Source: Caldifarciminota bacterium (lineage in GTDB: Bacteria; WOR-3; Hydrothermia; UBA1063; CAJXJZ01). From it: 39,024 nucleotides of DNA. The notes beneath the pieces are model-generated. The model was not told the DNA's origin, made no database searches, and saw nothing but the letters and a program-made list of their open reading frames with translations. The translations under genes and the position numbers were made by a program. Shown here piece by piece: positions 7,457-15,956 of the stretch (positions within the stretch are counted from its first letter, which is position 1; each line of letters starts with the position of its first letter). The stretch covers positions 1-39,024 of the forward strand of contig JALTEL010000661.1 of NCBI GenBank assembly GCA_027073945.1. Reading direction: 5' to 3'.

Positions 7457-8296
7457 ATGCTTGTAATCATAGCTGTTCTGGCATCTGTTACCGTTGCTTT
7501 CATAATATACCTAATATTACAGTCTATGCGAGGTGTTGTTGCAAGGGAAGCAGGGACACCAGCGGGGAATATACTATTTTTTAAGACAAAAGAGCAAATT
7601 TACTACTTTAGAATAATAGTATATGCAATTGTAGCTGCTTTTGCCATTGTAGTATTTGGTCCTATTCTCAACAAGATTATAGCCTTTATATTTTTAGAAG
7701 GCCTTACTGTTCTGGGAATACGTTCTCTTCTCAGTAACCTTAGAGAAAAATGGGTGGATACATTTGACGGTCAGCTTGAGGATGCAACCCATCTACTTGC
7801 CAATTCACTTCGTGCAGGCCTTGGTTTTATGCAGGGGCTTGAAATGGTTGCAGACCAGGTAGAACCACCTTTCAGAGATAAAGTAAGGGGTATGCTCCGT
7901 GATGTGCGTCTTGGAGGTACACTTAAAGACGCATTTAAAAAATTTGAAGAAGAGGTCCCAGAAAGTAAAGAGTTGAAGACATTTACATCTGCTGTTGTTA
8001 TACAACTGCAGACGGGAGGAAATCTCTCCGAGGTGCTGGACCATGTTGCCAATACAATAACGCTGCGAAGGAAATTGAAGAGGAGAATTCAGGCTCTAAC
8101 TGCTGAGGGAAGACTGTCGGCTTATGTTATCACTGCTCTGCCATTCTTCCTTGAATTTATGCTCTGGTTGACACAAAGACAGTTATTCAGCCCGATGATA
8201 CAAACACCGCTTGGTCTTCTAATTAATGGTGTATGTTTTATACTGATAGCAATAGCTTTTTACTGGATAAAGAAAATAATTACAATAGAATACTAA
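7457..8296 (+). CDS. tadB: Tad inner-membrane platform protein TadB, 279 aa
   Basis: One of two GspF/PilC-like proteins forming the inner-membrane platform on which the CpaF motor acts. An N-terminal helix and a second hydrophobic pair (residues about 55-90) precede the cytoplasmic T2SSF domain (about 105-235). Family motifs are LLANSLRAGLGFMQGLEMV and QTGGNLSEVLDHVANTITLR, followed by RIQALTAEGRLSAYVITALP and two C-terminal helices. Length is normal for TadB. GAGGAG precedes the ATG; tadC follows 10 bases downstream. Confidence 0.92.
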   Translation: MLVIIAVLASVTVAFIIYLILQSMRGVVAREAGTPAGNILFFKTKEQIYYFRIIVYAIVAAFAIVVFGPILNKIIAFIFLEGLTVLGIRSLLSNLREKWVDTFDGQLEDATHLLANSLRAGLGFMQGLEMVADQVEPPFRDKVRGMLRDVRLGGTLKDAFKKFEEEVPESKELKTFTSAVVIQLQTGGNLSEVLDHVANTITLRRKLKRRIQALTAEGRLSAYVITALPFFLEFMLWLTQRQLFSPMIQTPLGLLINGVCFILIAIAFYWIKKIITIEY

Positions 8297-8306
8297 AGGG
8301 GGTTTT

Positions 8307-9236
8307 ATGATAGCTTTACTATTTGTGGCTATTAGTGGTTTTTTATTTTTTCTTATTATGGCGTTTATACCTTCGGAACGTCAGGTTGACGTTGCCAAGA
8401 GAATAGAAAGGTTAAAATCCAGAACCGCTCTCAGACATAAAGAAGCGCTTTCATTCGAAATGCAGGGATTTTCGGAGAAATTAGGCTTCGCAATCAATAA
8501 AACCCTTCAACCTATACTTAAAAAGATACTGCCGGATGTATACTTTAAGCAACTTGAGAAAAGGTTGATAATGGCAGGCGAGTATGATGTTACTGTCGGA
8601 CGTTTTATGTCTCAGAAAATAGGTGGTTTTTTGTTATTGGGCATTTTAGGTGTATTAATACTTGTAATTATATTCAAAAAGCCTATTGTATTTTCCGTTA
8701 TAGTAGGTATTATTGTTGGTATTGTCGGATTCTTCTTTCCTGATTTCAGCCTTCATCAGAATATAGGTAAGCGACATGAAACAATTGACAAACAATTACC
8801 TGATTTCCTTGATCAGCTTGTAACAAGTGTTAAAGCCGGTCTTGCTCCTAATGCAGCTTTCCAGTTTACAACAAAGAGATTTAAGGCAGGACCTGTTAGA
8901 GAGGAGTTTGAAATAGCACTGCAGGAGATATTCCTTGGCTCGCCGAGGATGGAAGCCCTTCAAAGAATTGCAGAGAGGACAGGCCATAAGGATTTAAAGA
9001 GAATGATATCCATGCTCATATACGGCGAGAAATTGGGTGTGCCCATTTCTCAAACCTTGAGCTCTGTGGCCGATGACCTGAGAAACAAAAGATGGGAACA
9101 CGCAGAAGAAAAGGCGCAGAAAGCACCTGTAAAAATAACATTCCCTATGATTTTGTTGATATTACCGACAATTTTTCTTGTGATTTTCGGAACAATTCTA
9201 CTAAATTATTTGTATAATGTAAGACCAAGAGGGTAA
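8307..9236 (+). CDS. tadC: Tad inner-membrane platform protein TadC, 309 aa
   Basis: Second T2SSF-domain platform protein. N-terminal helix, a charged stretch, two helices (about 108-150), then the T2SSF domain starting LPDFLDQLVTSVKAGLAPNA, with GEKLGVPISQTLSSVADDLR and the typical TadC ending EEKAQKAPVKITFPMILLIL followed by a last helix. This ending is a hallmark distinguishing TadC from TadB. Length matches the family. AAAGGGGGT precedes the ATG. Confidence 0.93.
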   Translation: MIALLFVAISGFLFFLIMAFIPSERQVDVAKRIERLKSRTALRHKEALSFEMQGFSEKLGFAINKTLQPILKKILPDVYFKQLEKRLIMAGEYDVTVGRFMSQKIGGFLLLGILGVLILVIIFKKPIVFSVIVGIIVGIVGFFFPDFSLHQNIGKRHETIDKQLPDFLDQLVTSVKAGLAPNAAFQFTTKRFKAGPVREEFEIALQEIFLGSPRMEALQRIAERTGHKDLKRMISMLIYGEKLGVPISQTLSSVADDLRNKRWEHAEEKAQKAPVKITFPMILLILPTIFLVIFGTILLNYLYNVRPRG

Positions 9237-9257
9237 AGACAAATGAAAGGAGGATTT

Positions 9258-10874
9258 ATGAAAAGGTTCTTAAAAAACATAACTAAAATAGGTCTGTTAT
9301 TGTTGCCGGCCTTTTTGTTCTCGCAAGCGGTTATTCCCGGAAGAATCATGGATATTCCGGTGGCAGGAGGACTGCCGCCCGATAAACCTGTCTTTAATGT
9401 CGGTTTGATGTTTGCGAACAGATTGAAAAAGGATGGTATCAGTTCTAAATACAAAGGCATATATCCCGGAAGTTTTGGATTTTACCTGGGTGGCGGGTAC
9501 AGGTTTTTTCAGGCTGGTATAGGTTTTACACAGGAGAATAAGGCTATACTCGATTTGTCCGTGAATATATTGAATGAGAAAGATGGAATGCCGGCTGTTG
9601 CTGCTGGAATTGACCAGTTATTCATAGGTTCTATGGAATCAGAGGCAACCGAAAATGTACCGAAAGACTCCGGAGGACTTCGCATACCTCTGTATCTCGC
9701 TTTGTCCAAGCACATAGGAGACTTTTTCCTGATAAGCGGAGGAATAGGTACTGGGAAATTTGCATTTCATTTTCCAAGTGGGACGGACAGCATCGGCAAG
9801 ATAAATCCCGTTGGTGCTTTCTGGGGTATTGAACTTAGACCTATTTCTCATCTTGGTATAATATGGGAAGGCTATATGCCGAGTTATAAAAGAAATATTG
9901 GCATAACTGTACAGATGATGCCGGGACTCGAGGCTTTGCTCGGTGCACGTTATGCCGATTATACCTTTTCAAAAATAATCCTTGACCATCTTGTTGCAGG
10001 AGTTAGATATCAGAGACAGTTTAAGCCTGCCGGTAAAAAGCACAGGAAAAAGGCAAAGATACTTGTGTTCGGGAAATTGTACGATGAGGATGGATTTATA
10101 GTACCACAGGGTAAAGTTACCACGGCTAATGGAACAATTACATTAAAGGTAAGAAGAGATGGCAGTTTTTCCACATATCTTGCACCAGGTACATACAAAA
10201 TTGTTGTTGATGCAAGACCTAAGTATGATATTTTGCAGAGGACACTGGAAGTAACGCCTGATATGTCAAGATTGAATTTTACAATCAAGCTGAAGAGAAG
10301 CAAAACATATAAAGAGCTTGTTCTGCATCTTGAAAATGCAAGAAACAAATTGAGGAATAATCTTATAAAGGATGCATATGACGAAATACAGCTTGCCCGT
10401 AATATTGATTCCACGGATAAAAGGGTAAATGTTGTGTGGACGCAGATAAAGGTCAGGATTGAATCTCTTGAACGAGTGTACAGAGAACGTGCAAAGAGAG
10501 AAGAAGTTTCCGGCAGGTTATCCGCGGCATTATCATACTGGAAAAAGATAACAGAGCTTGATCCCAAAAACACAGAGGCCAATCTTTCTATAAAGAGAAT
10601 AGAAAACAGACTGGCTCAGATTAAAAAGATTCAACAACAGCGCCGTGTAGCAAGACAAACCACAACACATACGGGGCAGGTAAGGAAAGCTAATCTGAAA
10701 AAGCAAATTCCTCAATTGATGACAAGGGGGAAATCTCTCTTCTATGCGGGTAATTACAAGGAAGCCAAATCAATATTTGTGAGAGTGTTGAGCATTGATC
10801 CCAATAATAGTGAAGCCAAGTATTATTTGAATAAAACCAATTATTACTTAAAAGCATTAGGAGGTGGAAGATGA
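9258..10874 (+). CDS. Exported barrel-like/Ig-like/TPR fusion protein in tad locus, 538 aa
   Basis: Signal peptide (MKRFLKNITKIGLLLLPAFL; likely cut near FSQA). Residues about 25-265 alternate hydrophobic and polar residues with many Gly and aromatic residues, as in outer-membrane beta-barrels or porin-like proteins. About 270-350 look like a carboxypeptidase-regulatory-like beta-sandwich (VPQGKVTTANGTITLKV ... APGTYKIVVDA). About 355-538 are helical TPR-type repeats, with the clearest unit at the end (GKSLFYAGNYKEAKSIFVRV). Tad loci usually encode TadD, a TPR lipoprotein helping secretin assembly, and no separate tadD is seen, so this protein may take that role. Start ATG 9258 was chosen over 9243 because AAAGGAGG lies between them. 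It overlaps the secretin gene at ATGA. Confidence 0.7.
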   Translation: MKRFLKNITKIGLLLLPAFLFSQAVIPGRIMDIPVAGGLPPDKPVFNVGLMFANRLKKDGISSKYKGIYPGSFGFYLGGGYRFFQAGIGFTQENKAILDLSVNILNEKDGMPAVAAGIDQLFIGSMESEATENVPKDSGGLRIPLYLALSKHIGDFFLISGGIGTGKFAFHFPSGTDSIGKINPVGAFWGIELRPISHLGIIWEGYMPSYKRNIGITVQMMPGLEALLGARYADYTFSKIILDHLVAGVRYQRQFKPAGKKHRKKAKILVFGKLYDEDGFIVPQGKVTTANGTITLKVRRDGSFSTYLAPGTYKIVVDARPKYDILQRTLEVTPDMSRLNFTIKLKRSKTYKELVLHLENARNKLRNNLIKDAYDEIQLARNIDSTDKRVNVVWTQIKVRIESLERVYRERAKREEVSGRLSAALSYWKKITELDPKNTEANLSIKRIENRLAQIKKIQQQRRVARQTTTHTGQVRKANLKKQIPQLMTRGKSLFYAGNYKEAKSIFVRVLSIDPNNSEAKYYLNKTNYYLKALGGGR

Positions 10875-12286
10875 TATCCATTGTTATAGGTGTAGCTCTA
10901 TTGATATCTCAGGTAGCACCTGCCGAAGTTCCTGCTATAAATCCGGAAGCAACAGCTCCTGTGAGTACAGCAGAGTCTGGTGCCCCTTTACTCGGAGAAA
11001 CCCAAACCACGCCAACTATCAGATTGGTGAATGGTTTCTCTCATATTTTAAAGGTCCCACTTTTAGATAGAGTAGTTATTGGTGACCCTAAAATACTTAC
11101 AGCATCCGTTATTGCCCCTGATGAAATTCTTCTTGTACCACATCTACCTATTCTTAAAGATAATGCCACGGATGTAACAAATATGATCATTAAAACAACG
11201 GATGGAATGGAAACGGAGTTTAAAGTTTTTATTGACAGCAAAAATGTAGTTTTAGAAGGTAAAAGAACCGTTGGAGTAAAAGTTTATGTTGTAGAGGTCT
11301 ATAAATCTTATAAGAATGACCTTGGACTCCAATGGGTTGATGCAATGCATTTCCAGGAAGACCCCATTCCTATACCGGGATTGACAGAAGTGGGCCCTAT
11401 TAAGAGGACAACTCCGTTCTTTTCCGATTTACGTGCATTGGTTCAGCAGGGAAAAGCGAGAATCCTATCTTCTCCCACCCTTGTAACACTGGAAGGAAAA
11501 TCTGCCGAGTTCTTCGTAGGTGGGCAGATTCCCATTGTTGCATCAGCAGGCATTGGAGGTGTCGGTTCCGTTACATGGAAAAATTATGGGGTGGATCTGA
11601 AGATAACACCAACAATTGACCTTCAGAACTATATAAACCTTTCTCTGAAACCAGAAGTTAGCACGCTTGATTGGGTTAATTCGGTTCAATCAGGTGGTTA
11701 CACTTTGCCAAGTTTAAAGACCAGAAGAATAAATGCGAGCATTCGTGTCCGGTCTGGTGAAACAGTAGGACTGGGCGGATTGGTCAGTACGCAATCAAGT
11801 TATCATAAGACGGGTGTACCCCTGCTTTCGGCAATACCCCTTATCGGGAATTTATTCAGTGTAAAAACCAAAATCAACGATGATGCAGAGATAGTTTTTC
11901 TTGTGACCCCGAGCATACTTCCCAAATCCCTTTCTATTGTGGAGGTCTGGGATAGAGATAAGAGCAATACCTATGATTTTCCCTTGCTTGTTCGTGAAAA
12001 TACCGTACTTGTTCCTATTGATGAAATTGCAAAGGTACTTGGCTGTCATGTGAAGAAGACGGAGAATGAAGTCGTTTTTACTTACAAAGGTAAGAAAATC
12101 AGAGTTAATTATGACACACAATCTCTTTTAATAGGGCAACAACTTAATGAAATATATGTAGAGAACTATTTCGGTAATATGATGGTAGAGCTTAAAGTTT
12201 TGAAACAGGTTTTTAGTAATCTTGAGATTATGTGGGATAAATATCAAAATGTTCTCCATATCATTAAACATGTGAAGAGAATATGA
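10871..12286 (+). CDS. cpaC: Tad secretin CpaC/RcpA with C-terminal stalk-like domain, 471 aa
   Basis: Outer-membrane secretin through which the Flp pilus leaves. A signal-like N-terminus, a pilus-assembly N-domain (about 48-120; NGFSHILKVPLLDRVVIGDP) and the secretin core (about 130-350) are clear: VQQGKARILSSPTLVTLEGK, WKNYGVDLKITPTI, VRSGETVGLGGLVST, KTGVPLLSAIPLIGNLF and VFLVTPSIL. CpaC proteins normally end soon after this last motif. Here about 120 further residues follow. From about 373 to 468 they read like a copper-amine-oxidase-N-terminal-like 'stalk' domain (VLVPIDEIAKVLGCHVKKTE ... LKQVFSNLEIMWDKYQNVLH). The gene overlaps both neighbours by four bases, so it is translationally coupled to the CpaE-CpaF fusion. 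Confidence 0.9.
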   Translation: MISIVIGVALLISQVAPAEVPAINPEATAPVSTAESGAPLLGETQTTPTIRLVNGFSHILKVPLLDRVVIGDPKILTASVIAPDEILLVPHLPILKDNATDVTNMIIKTTDGMETEFKVFIDSKNVVLEGKRTVGVKVYVVEVYKSYKNDLGLQWVDAMHFQEDPIPIPGLTEVGPIKRTTPFFSDLRALVQQGKARILSSPTLVTLEGKSAEFFVGGQIPIVASAGIGGVGSVTWKNYGVDLKITPTIDLQNYINLSLKPEVSTLDWVNSVQSGGYTLPSLKTRRINASIRVRSGETVGLGGLVSTQSSYHKTGVPLLSAIPLIGNLFSVKTKINDDAEIVFLVTPSILPKSLSIVEVWDRDKSNTYDFPLLVRENTVLVPIDEIAKVLGCHVKKTENEVVFTYKGKKIRVNYDTQSLLIGQQLNEIYVENYFGNMMVELKVLKQVFSNLEIMWDKYQNVLHIIKHVKRI

Positions 12287-14610
12287 AAAAAATAGCGCTT
12301 CTTGCAAGTAAGGGGGGTATTGGGGCCTCTTTTATCACCTCTAATACTGCCATATTACTTGCACTAAAGAAGCCAGTACTGGTAGTGGATATGCAACTTG
12401 AGAGGGCTGATATAGCAATGGCTCTCAATATAAATGTCAGGGAAGATATAGTTAAATTGCTTGAGGAGTATGAGTCTGGAAAGAAACCATCTATAAGTGA
12501 TTTTATATCTGCATATCCAAAGAACGATAAACTCAAGTTACTTTCGTCACCTCCAATACCCAGAAGAAAAACTGTAAATATTTCTCCTGCGGCAATTATG
12601 GCTCTTTTTTCCGGTCTGCATACACTGGGATTTGATTATGTCTTTTTTGATGGAATACAGAGTATAAATCCCATAACCGCGCAGATGCTGGAATTGGTTG
12701 ATGAAGTGTATTTTATAATGTCAAATGACCTGCATTCCTTTAACGGCTTTCAGGGAAAAGTCTCTATATTAAAGCATCATTATTTCCCTCCTGCCAAGGT
12801 CAAGTTAATAGTAAATGATGTCCATGAAACGTCTACTGTAAGCATACAGGATATAATGAAGCTTGCCAGTCCTTATAAAGTTATTATGGACATTCCTTAT
12901 GGAGGGGAAAGGGCTATTGAGTCCATAGATAGAGGAGTCCCTTTTGTTGAGCTTGATAGTGGCTCCCAAACCACAAAAAGCCTGCGGAAATTAGCTGCAT
13001 ATATTCAGGGTGAAATTAAAGAAGCAGAGCTTATAGCCAATCTCAAAGGCGACAAGAAAAAGTTTTCACTTTTTGGCGGGGGCAGTAAAAAGAAAGGTAC
13101 TGTATCAAAGGCGCCTCATCCGAGTGGAGCTGATGACCTTGACACTGCTCTGGAAGAGGCTCTGCAATTAATGTCTGATGAGCCTCAATCCGGCGGGAAG
13201 TCCGTGGGTAAAGTAGCACAGAGTAGTGGGGTTGCCGCTGAAGAGGCTACAGGGCTGTCAGCCAATATGCAGCTTGAAGAGACTGAATTCCAGGTTGAAG
13301 CAAAACAATGGCACAAGTGGAAAGAAGATATTCACAGGTCATTGATGCTTGAAGTGAACTGGTCTGAACTGCAGAGTGTTTTCAAGGATGAGAAGGAAAG
13401 AAGCAAAGTCAAAACGAGGGTTGAATCACTTGTTATTGACCTTATGGAAAGGATGAAAATAGCCATTGGAGACGTCAGTGAAAGGAAGAGATTTGTACAG
13501 GAGGTTTTAGATGAGGCTCTCGGATATGGTCCACTTGAACCATTGCTCAAAGACCCGGATATCAGTGAAGTTATGGTTAACGGACCATTTGACATATATG
13601 TTGAAAGAAAGGGGAAACTTTACAAAACGGACACAAAGTTTCTCAATCAAGATCAGTTATTGGTTATAATAGATAGAATATTATCGCCTCTTGGCAAAAG
13701 AGTGGACGAGGGCTCACCGTATGCTGACGGCAGATTGCCTGATGGGTCGCGTGTTAACGTAATTATACCGCCCTTATCTTTGACAGGTGCCACCGTTACA
13801 ATAAGAAAATTTACCAAGAGGAAATTGCAGGCTGAAGATTTAATAGCCCTGGGAACAATTACAAAGGACATGTTGACATTTCTGCGTGCGGTTGTGATAG
13901 CCAGAAAGAATATACTGATATCAGGAGGTACGGGCAGTGGTAAAACTACTTTTTTGAATCTTCTTTCAGGATATATACCCAATGATGAAAGGATTATAAC
14001 TGTGGAAGACACAGCAGAGTTGCGTTTGCAACAGGAGCATGTTATAAGATTGGAAGCAAGACCCCCGAATCTGGAAGGCAAGGGGGAAGTCACAATTAGA
14101 GACCTTGTGATAAATTGTTTACGTATGAGACCTGATAGAATTATTGTCGGTGAGTGTCGTGGGCCTGAGGCTCTGGATATGCTCCAGGCAATGAACACCG
14201 GTCATGAGGGTTCCATGACAACTGTTCATGCCAACAGCCCGAGAGATGCTATCTCAAGGCTTGAAACCATGATAATGATGGCTGGAATGGAATTGCCTGA
14301 CAAGGCAATCAGGCAGCAAATATCTTCTGCCATCCATATTATTATTCAGCTTTCCCGTCTTAAGGATGGAACCAGAAAAGTTATCAGTGTTTCTGAGGTT
14401 ACTGGTATGGAAGGTGATATGATTACCATGCAAGAGATTTTTGTATTTAGACAGACGGGCTATGACGAAAATGGAAAGGTTTTAGGGAAATTTTCCGCAA
14501 CGGGTGTTAGGCCTATGTGTCTTGAAGAGATAAAGTACAAAGGCCTCAAATTACCCAATGATATATTTAACCCTGATCCGGAGATTCAGCATCTACTATT
14601 TAGAAGATGA
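12283..14610 (+). CDS. cpaE-cpaF: Fused CpaE/TadZ-CpaF/TadA: pilus localisation ATPase joined to assembly motor, 775 aa
   Basis: Residues 1-245 form a MinD/ParA-like domain of CpaE/TadZ type; 246-345 are a low-complexity Lys/Gly/Ser linker; 346-775 are a complete CpaF/TadA secretion ATPase. CpaF features: GPLEPLLKDPDISEVMVNGP, Walker A GGTGSGKT (548-555), Asp-box ERIITVEDTAEL, RMRPDRIIVGECRGPEALDM, and His-box GHEGSMTTVHANSPRDAISR. In the N-terminal domain the deviant Walker A has K10-G-G-I-G-A15-S16, so the P-loop lysine is Ala while the signature K10 remains; this domain may bind but hydrolyse nucleotide poorly. In most Tad loci these are two genes. The frame is continuous, with no sign of an internal Shine-Dalgarno site at the junction. 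ATGA overlap with cpaC. Confidence 0.92.
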   Translation: MKKIALLASKGGIGASFITSNTAILLALKKPVLVVDMQLERADIAMALNINVREDIVKLLEEYESGKKPSISDFISAYPKNDKLKLLSSPPIPRRKTVNISPAAIMALFSGLHTLGFDYVFFDGIQSINPITAQMLELVDEVYFIMSNDLHSFNGFQGKVSILKHHYFPPAKVKLIVNDVHETSTVSIQDIMKLASPYKVIMDIPYGGERAIESIDRGVPFVELDSGSQTTKSLRKLAAYIQGEIKEAELIANLKGDKKKFSLFGGGSKKKGTVSKAPHPSGADDLDTALEEALQLMSDEPQSGGKSVGKVAQSSGVAAEEATGLSANMQLEETEFQVEAKQWHKWKEDIHRSLMLEVNWSELQSVFKDEKERSKVKTRVESLVIDLMERMKIAIGDVSERKRFVQEVLDEALGYGPLEPLLKDPDISEVMVNGPFDIYVERKGKLYKTDTKFLNQDQLLVIIDRILSPLGKRVDEGSPYADGRLPDGSRVNVIIPPLSLTGATVTIRKFTKRKLQAEDLIALGTITKDMLTFLRAVVIARKNILISGGTGSGKTTFLNLLSGYIPNDERIITVEDTAELRLQQEHVIRLEARPPNLEGKGEVTIRDLVINCLRMRPDRIIVGECRGPEALDMLQAMNTGHEGSMTTVHANSPRDAISRLETMIMMAGMELPDKAIRQQISSAIHIIIQLSRLKDGTRKVISVSEVTGMEGDMITMQEIFVFRQTGYDENGKVLGKFSATGVRPMCLEEIKYKGLKLPNDIFNPDPEIQHLLFRR

Positions 14611-14628
14611 TAAAAAAGGAGTGTGACA

Positions 14629-15951
14629 ATGGCAGGAAAAAATAAAAAGGTCAGCAGTATAATAATATACAGTGTAATTGTCCTTATTATCGGGATTCTT
14701 ACACTTTTCATGGAGGTTTCAAGCCTTCAAATTTACCAGAAAAAATGGAAGAGCACCACCATCAAAACCCGATTATCAATTATTGCCGAGAATTACACAG
14801 GGTATGTAAGCGACCTGTTTTCTATGAGAGATCAATTCGGACTAGATATGAAACTTAAGAATCTTACAACGCAGTATAAGAGTATCAAGTATGCAATTAT
14901 TGTGGATAAGAACGATATGGTAATCTCCAGTATAGGATTAACTGAGAGGATCAAATACTTCCGTCCGAAAGAGGCCTGGCTACGTCAAGCAGGAACGCAG
15001 GTGGCATTCGGCAGGCTGGATAAAGGTGGGCAAAAGATATATCAGGTTGGCGTGCCCTTTTTAACGGAAGGCACTGATATAAGAATTGGTAGTTTGTATA
15101 TGGGCTCTACGGATAAGATCATAAGCAGCGATGAATTCGATGCATTTTCTACAATGAGAAAAAAGATTATAACATGGTCAATTGTAGGTTTTCTTGTAAT
15201 AATTATAGTGGTCCTTATTGGATTTGCCTCTATTCAATCTGCACCGGGTCTACCCGAGGACCAGCAAGATAGAATAGTCATTACATCGTCGGATAGCTTT
15301 GAACATATTAAGCTTGTCAAGGATTTTGCGAAGCTTCCGATATTTCCGTCTTCTAACTCGCTTAATATTGAATTTAATCATTATAAGAAAGATGGCATGG
15401 TTGTATTTCCATTCATGACTGAGAGTGATAATAAGATGATATATGCAGTTGTTTCCTCTCCACGTGAAACTTCGGCAGATATACTTGTTGCAAAAATGGT
15501 AACAGAAGCTCTTGATAAAGCGCTGGGTGAGGATATATCCCAGGATGAAATATTTGACAGACTGTTTTTCTACCTTGATTTTCTCGTTATGAGAGGTCCG
15601 AAGTTCAACTTCTTACTTGTTTTGATAGATGAGGAGAATTTAACTTACAGACTATCCGCAATAGGGGATTGGTATTTCGGCGATATCAAGAGTGAGGGCG
15701 AGGCCCATTTTGAAAGAATGCTCTCAAAGGAAATAGGTACATCAGCGTTGATAGGTAATGATATTCTTCCCACCAATATATCAACGAAGGATGGTGAGTT
15801 TAATACGGCCCTGTACTTTGCCGCTTATCCAGATGAATCCATCATGGAAAGAGTTGAAAAACTCATTGATGCAGGTACAATTTCCCCGTTAGAACTGGAA
15901 AAAATACAGGATATGGGAGGTTTCGGAGTAATATCCCTGCTTAAAAGGTAA
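14629..15951 (+). CDS. Two-helix membrane sensor-like protein at end of tad operon, 440 aa
   Basis: Not confidently assigned. Helix 1 is at about 10-28 and helix 2 at about 181-199, enclosing about 150 extracytoplasmic residues that look like a PAS/CACHE-type sensor (KYAIIVDKNDMVISSIGLTE). This is the layout of chemoreceptors and sensor kinases. The cytoplasmic C-terminal 240 residues have no HAMP, kinase or methyl-accepting motif. The piece around KFNFLLVLIDEENLTYRLSA faintly resembles a SpoIIE/PP2C-type phosphatase core but lacks the metal-binding aspartates I would expect. Start ATG 14629 fits the AAGGAG spacing; the GTG at 14623 abuts it. It may report an envelope signal to the pilus motor just upstream. 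Confidence 0.6.
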   Translation: MAGKNKKVSSIIIYSVIVLIIGILTLFMEVSSLQIYQKKWKSTTIKTRLSIIAENYTGYVSDLFSMRDQFGLDMKLKNLTTQYKSIKYAIIVDKNDMVISSIGLTERIKYFRPKEAWLRQAGTQVAFGRLDKGGQKIYQVGVPFLTEGTDIRIGSLYMGSTDKIISSDEFDAFSTMRKKIITWSIVGFLVIIIVVLIGFASIQSAPGLPEDQQDRIVITSSDSFEHIKLVKDFAKLPIFPSSNSLNIEFNHYKKDGMVVFPFMTESDNKMIYAVVSSPRETSADILVAKMVTEALDKALGEDISQDEIFDRLFFYLDFLVMRGPKFNFLLVLIDEENLTYRLSAIGDWYFGDIKSEGEAHFERMLSKEIGTSALIGNDILPTNISTKDGEFNTALYFAAYPDESIMERVEKLIDAGTISPLELEKIQDMGGFGVISLLKR

Positions 15952-15956
15952 GGATT

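Noticed and set aside
2252..14610. Type II secretion or type IVa/b pilus system instead of Tad
   Set aside because: Short Flp pilins, a TadV-type peptidase without methylase domain, separate TadB/TadC, CpaB and a CpaE domain all point to the Tad (type IVc) class.
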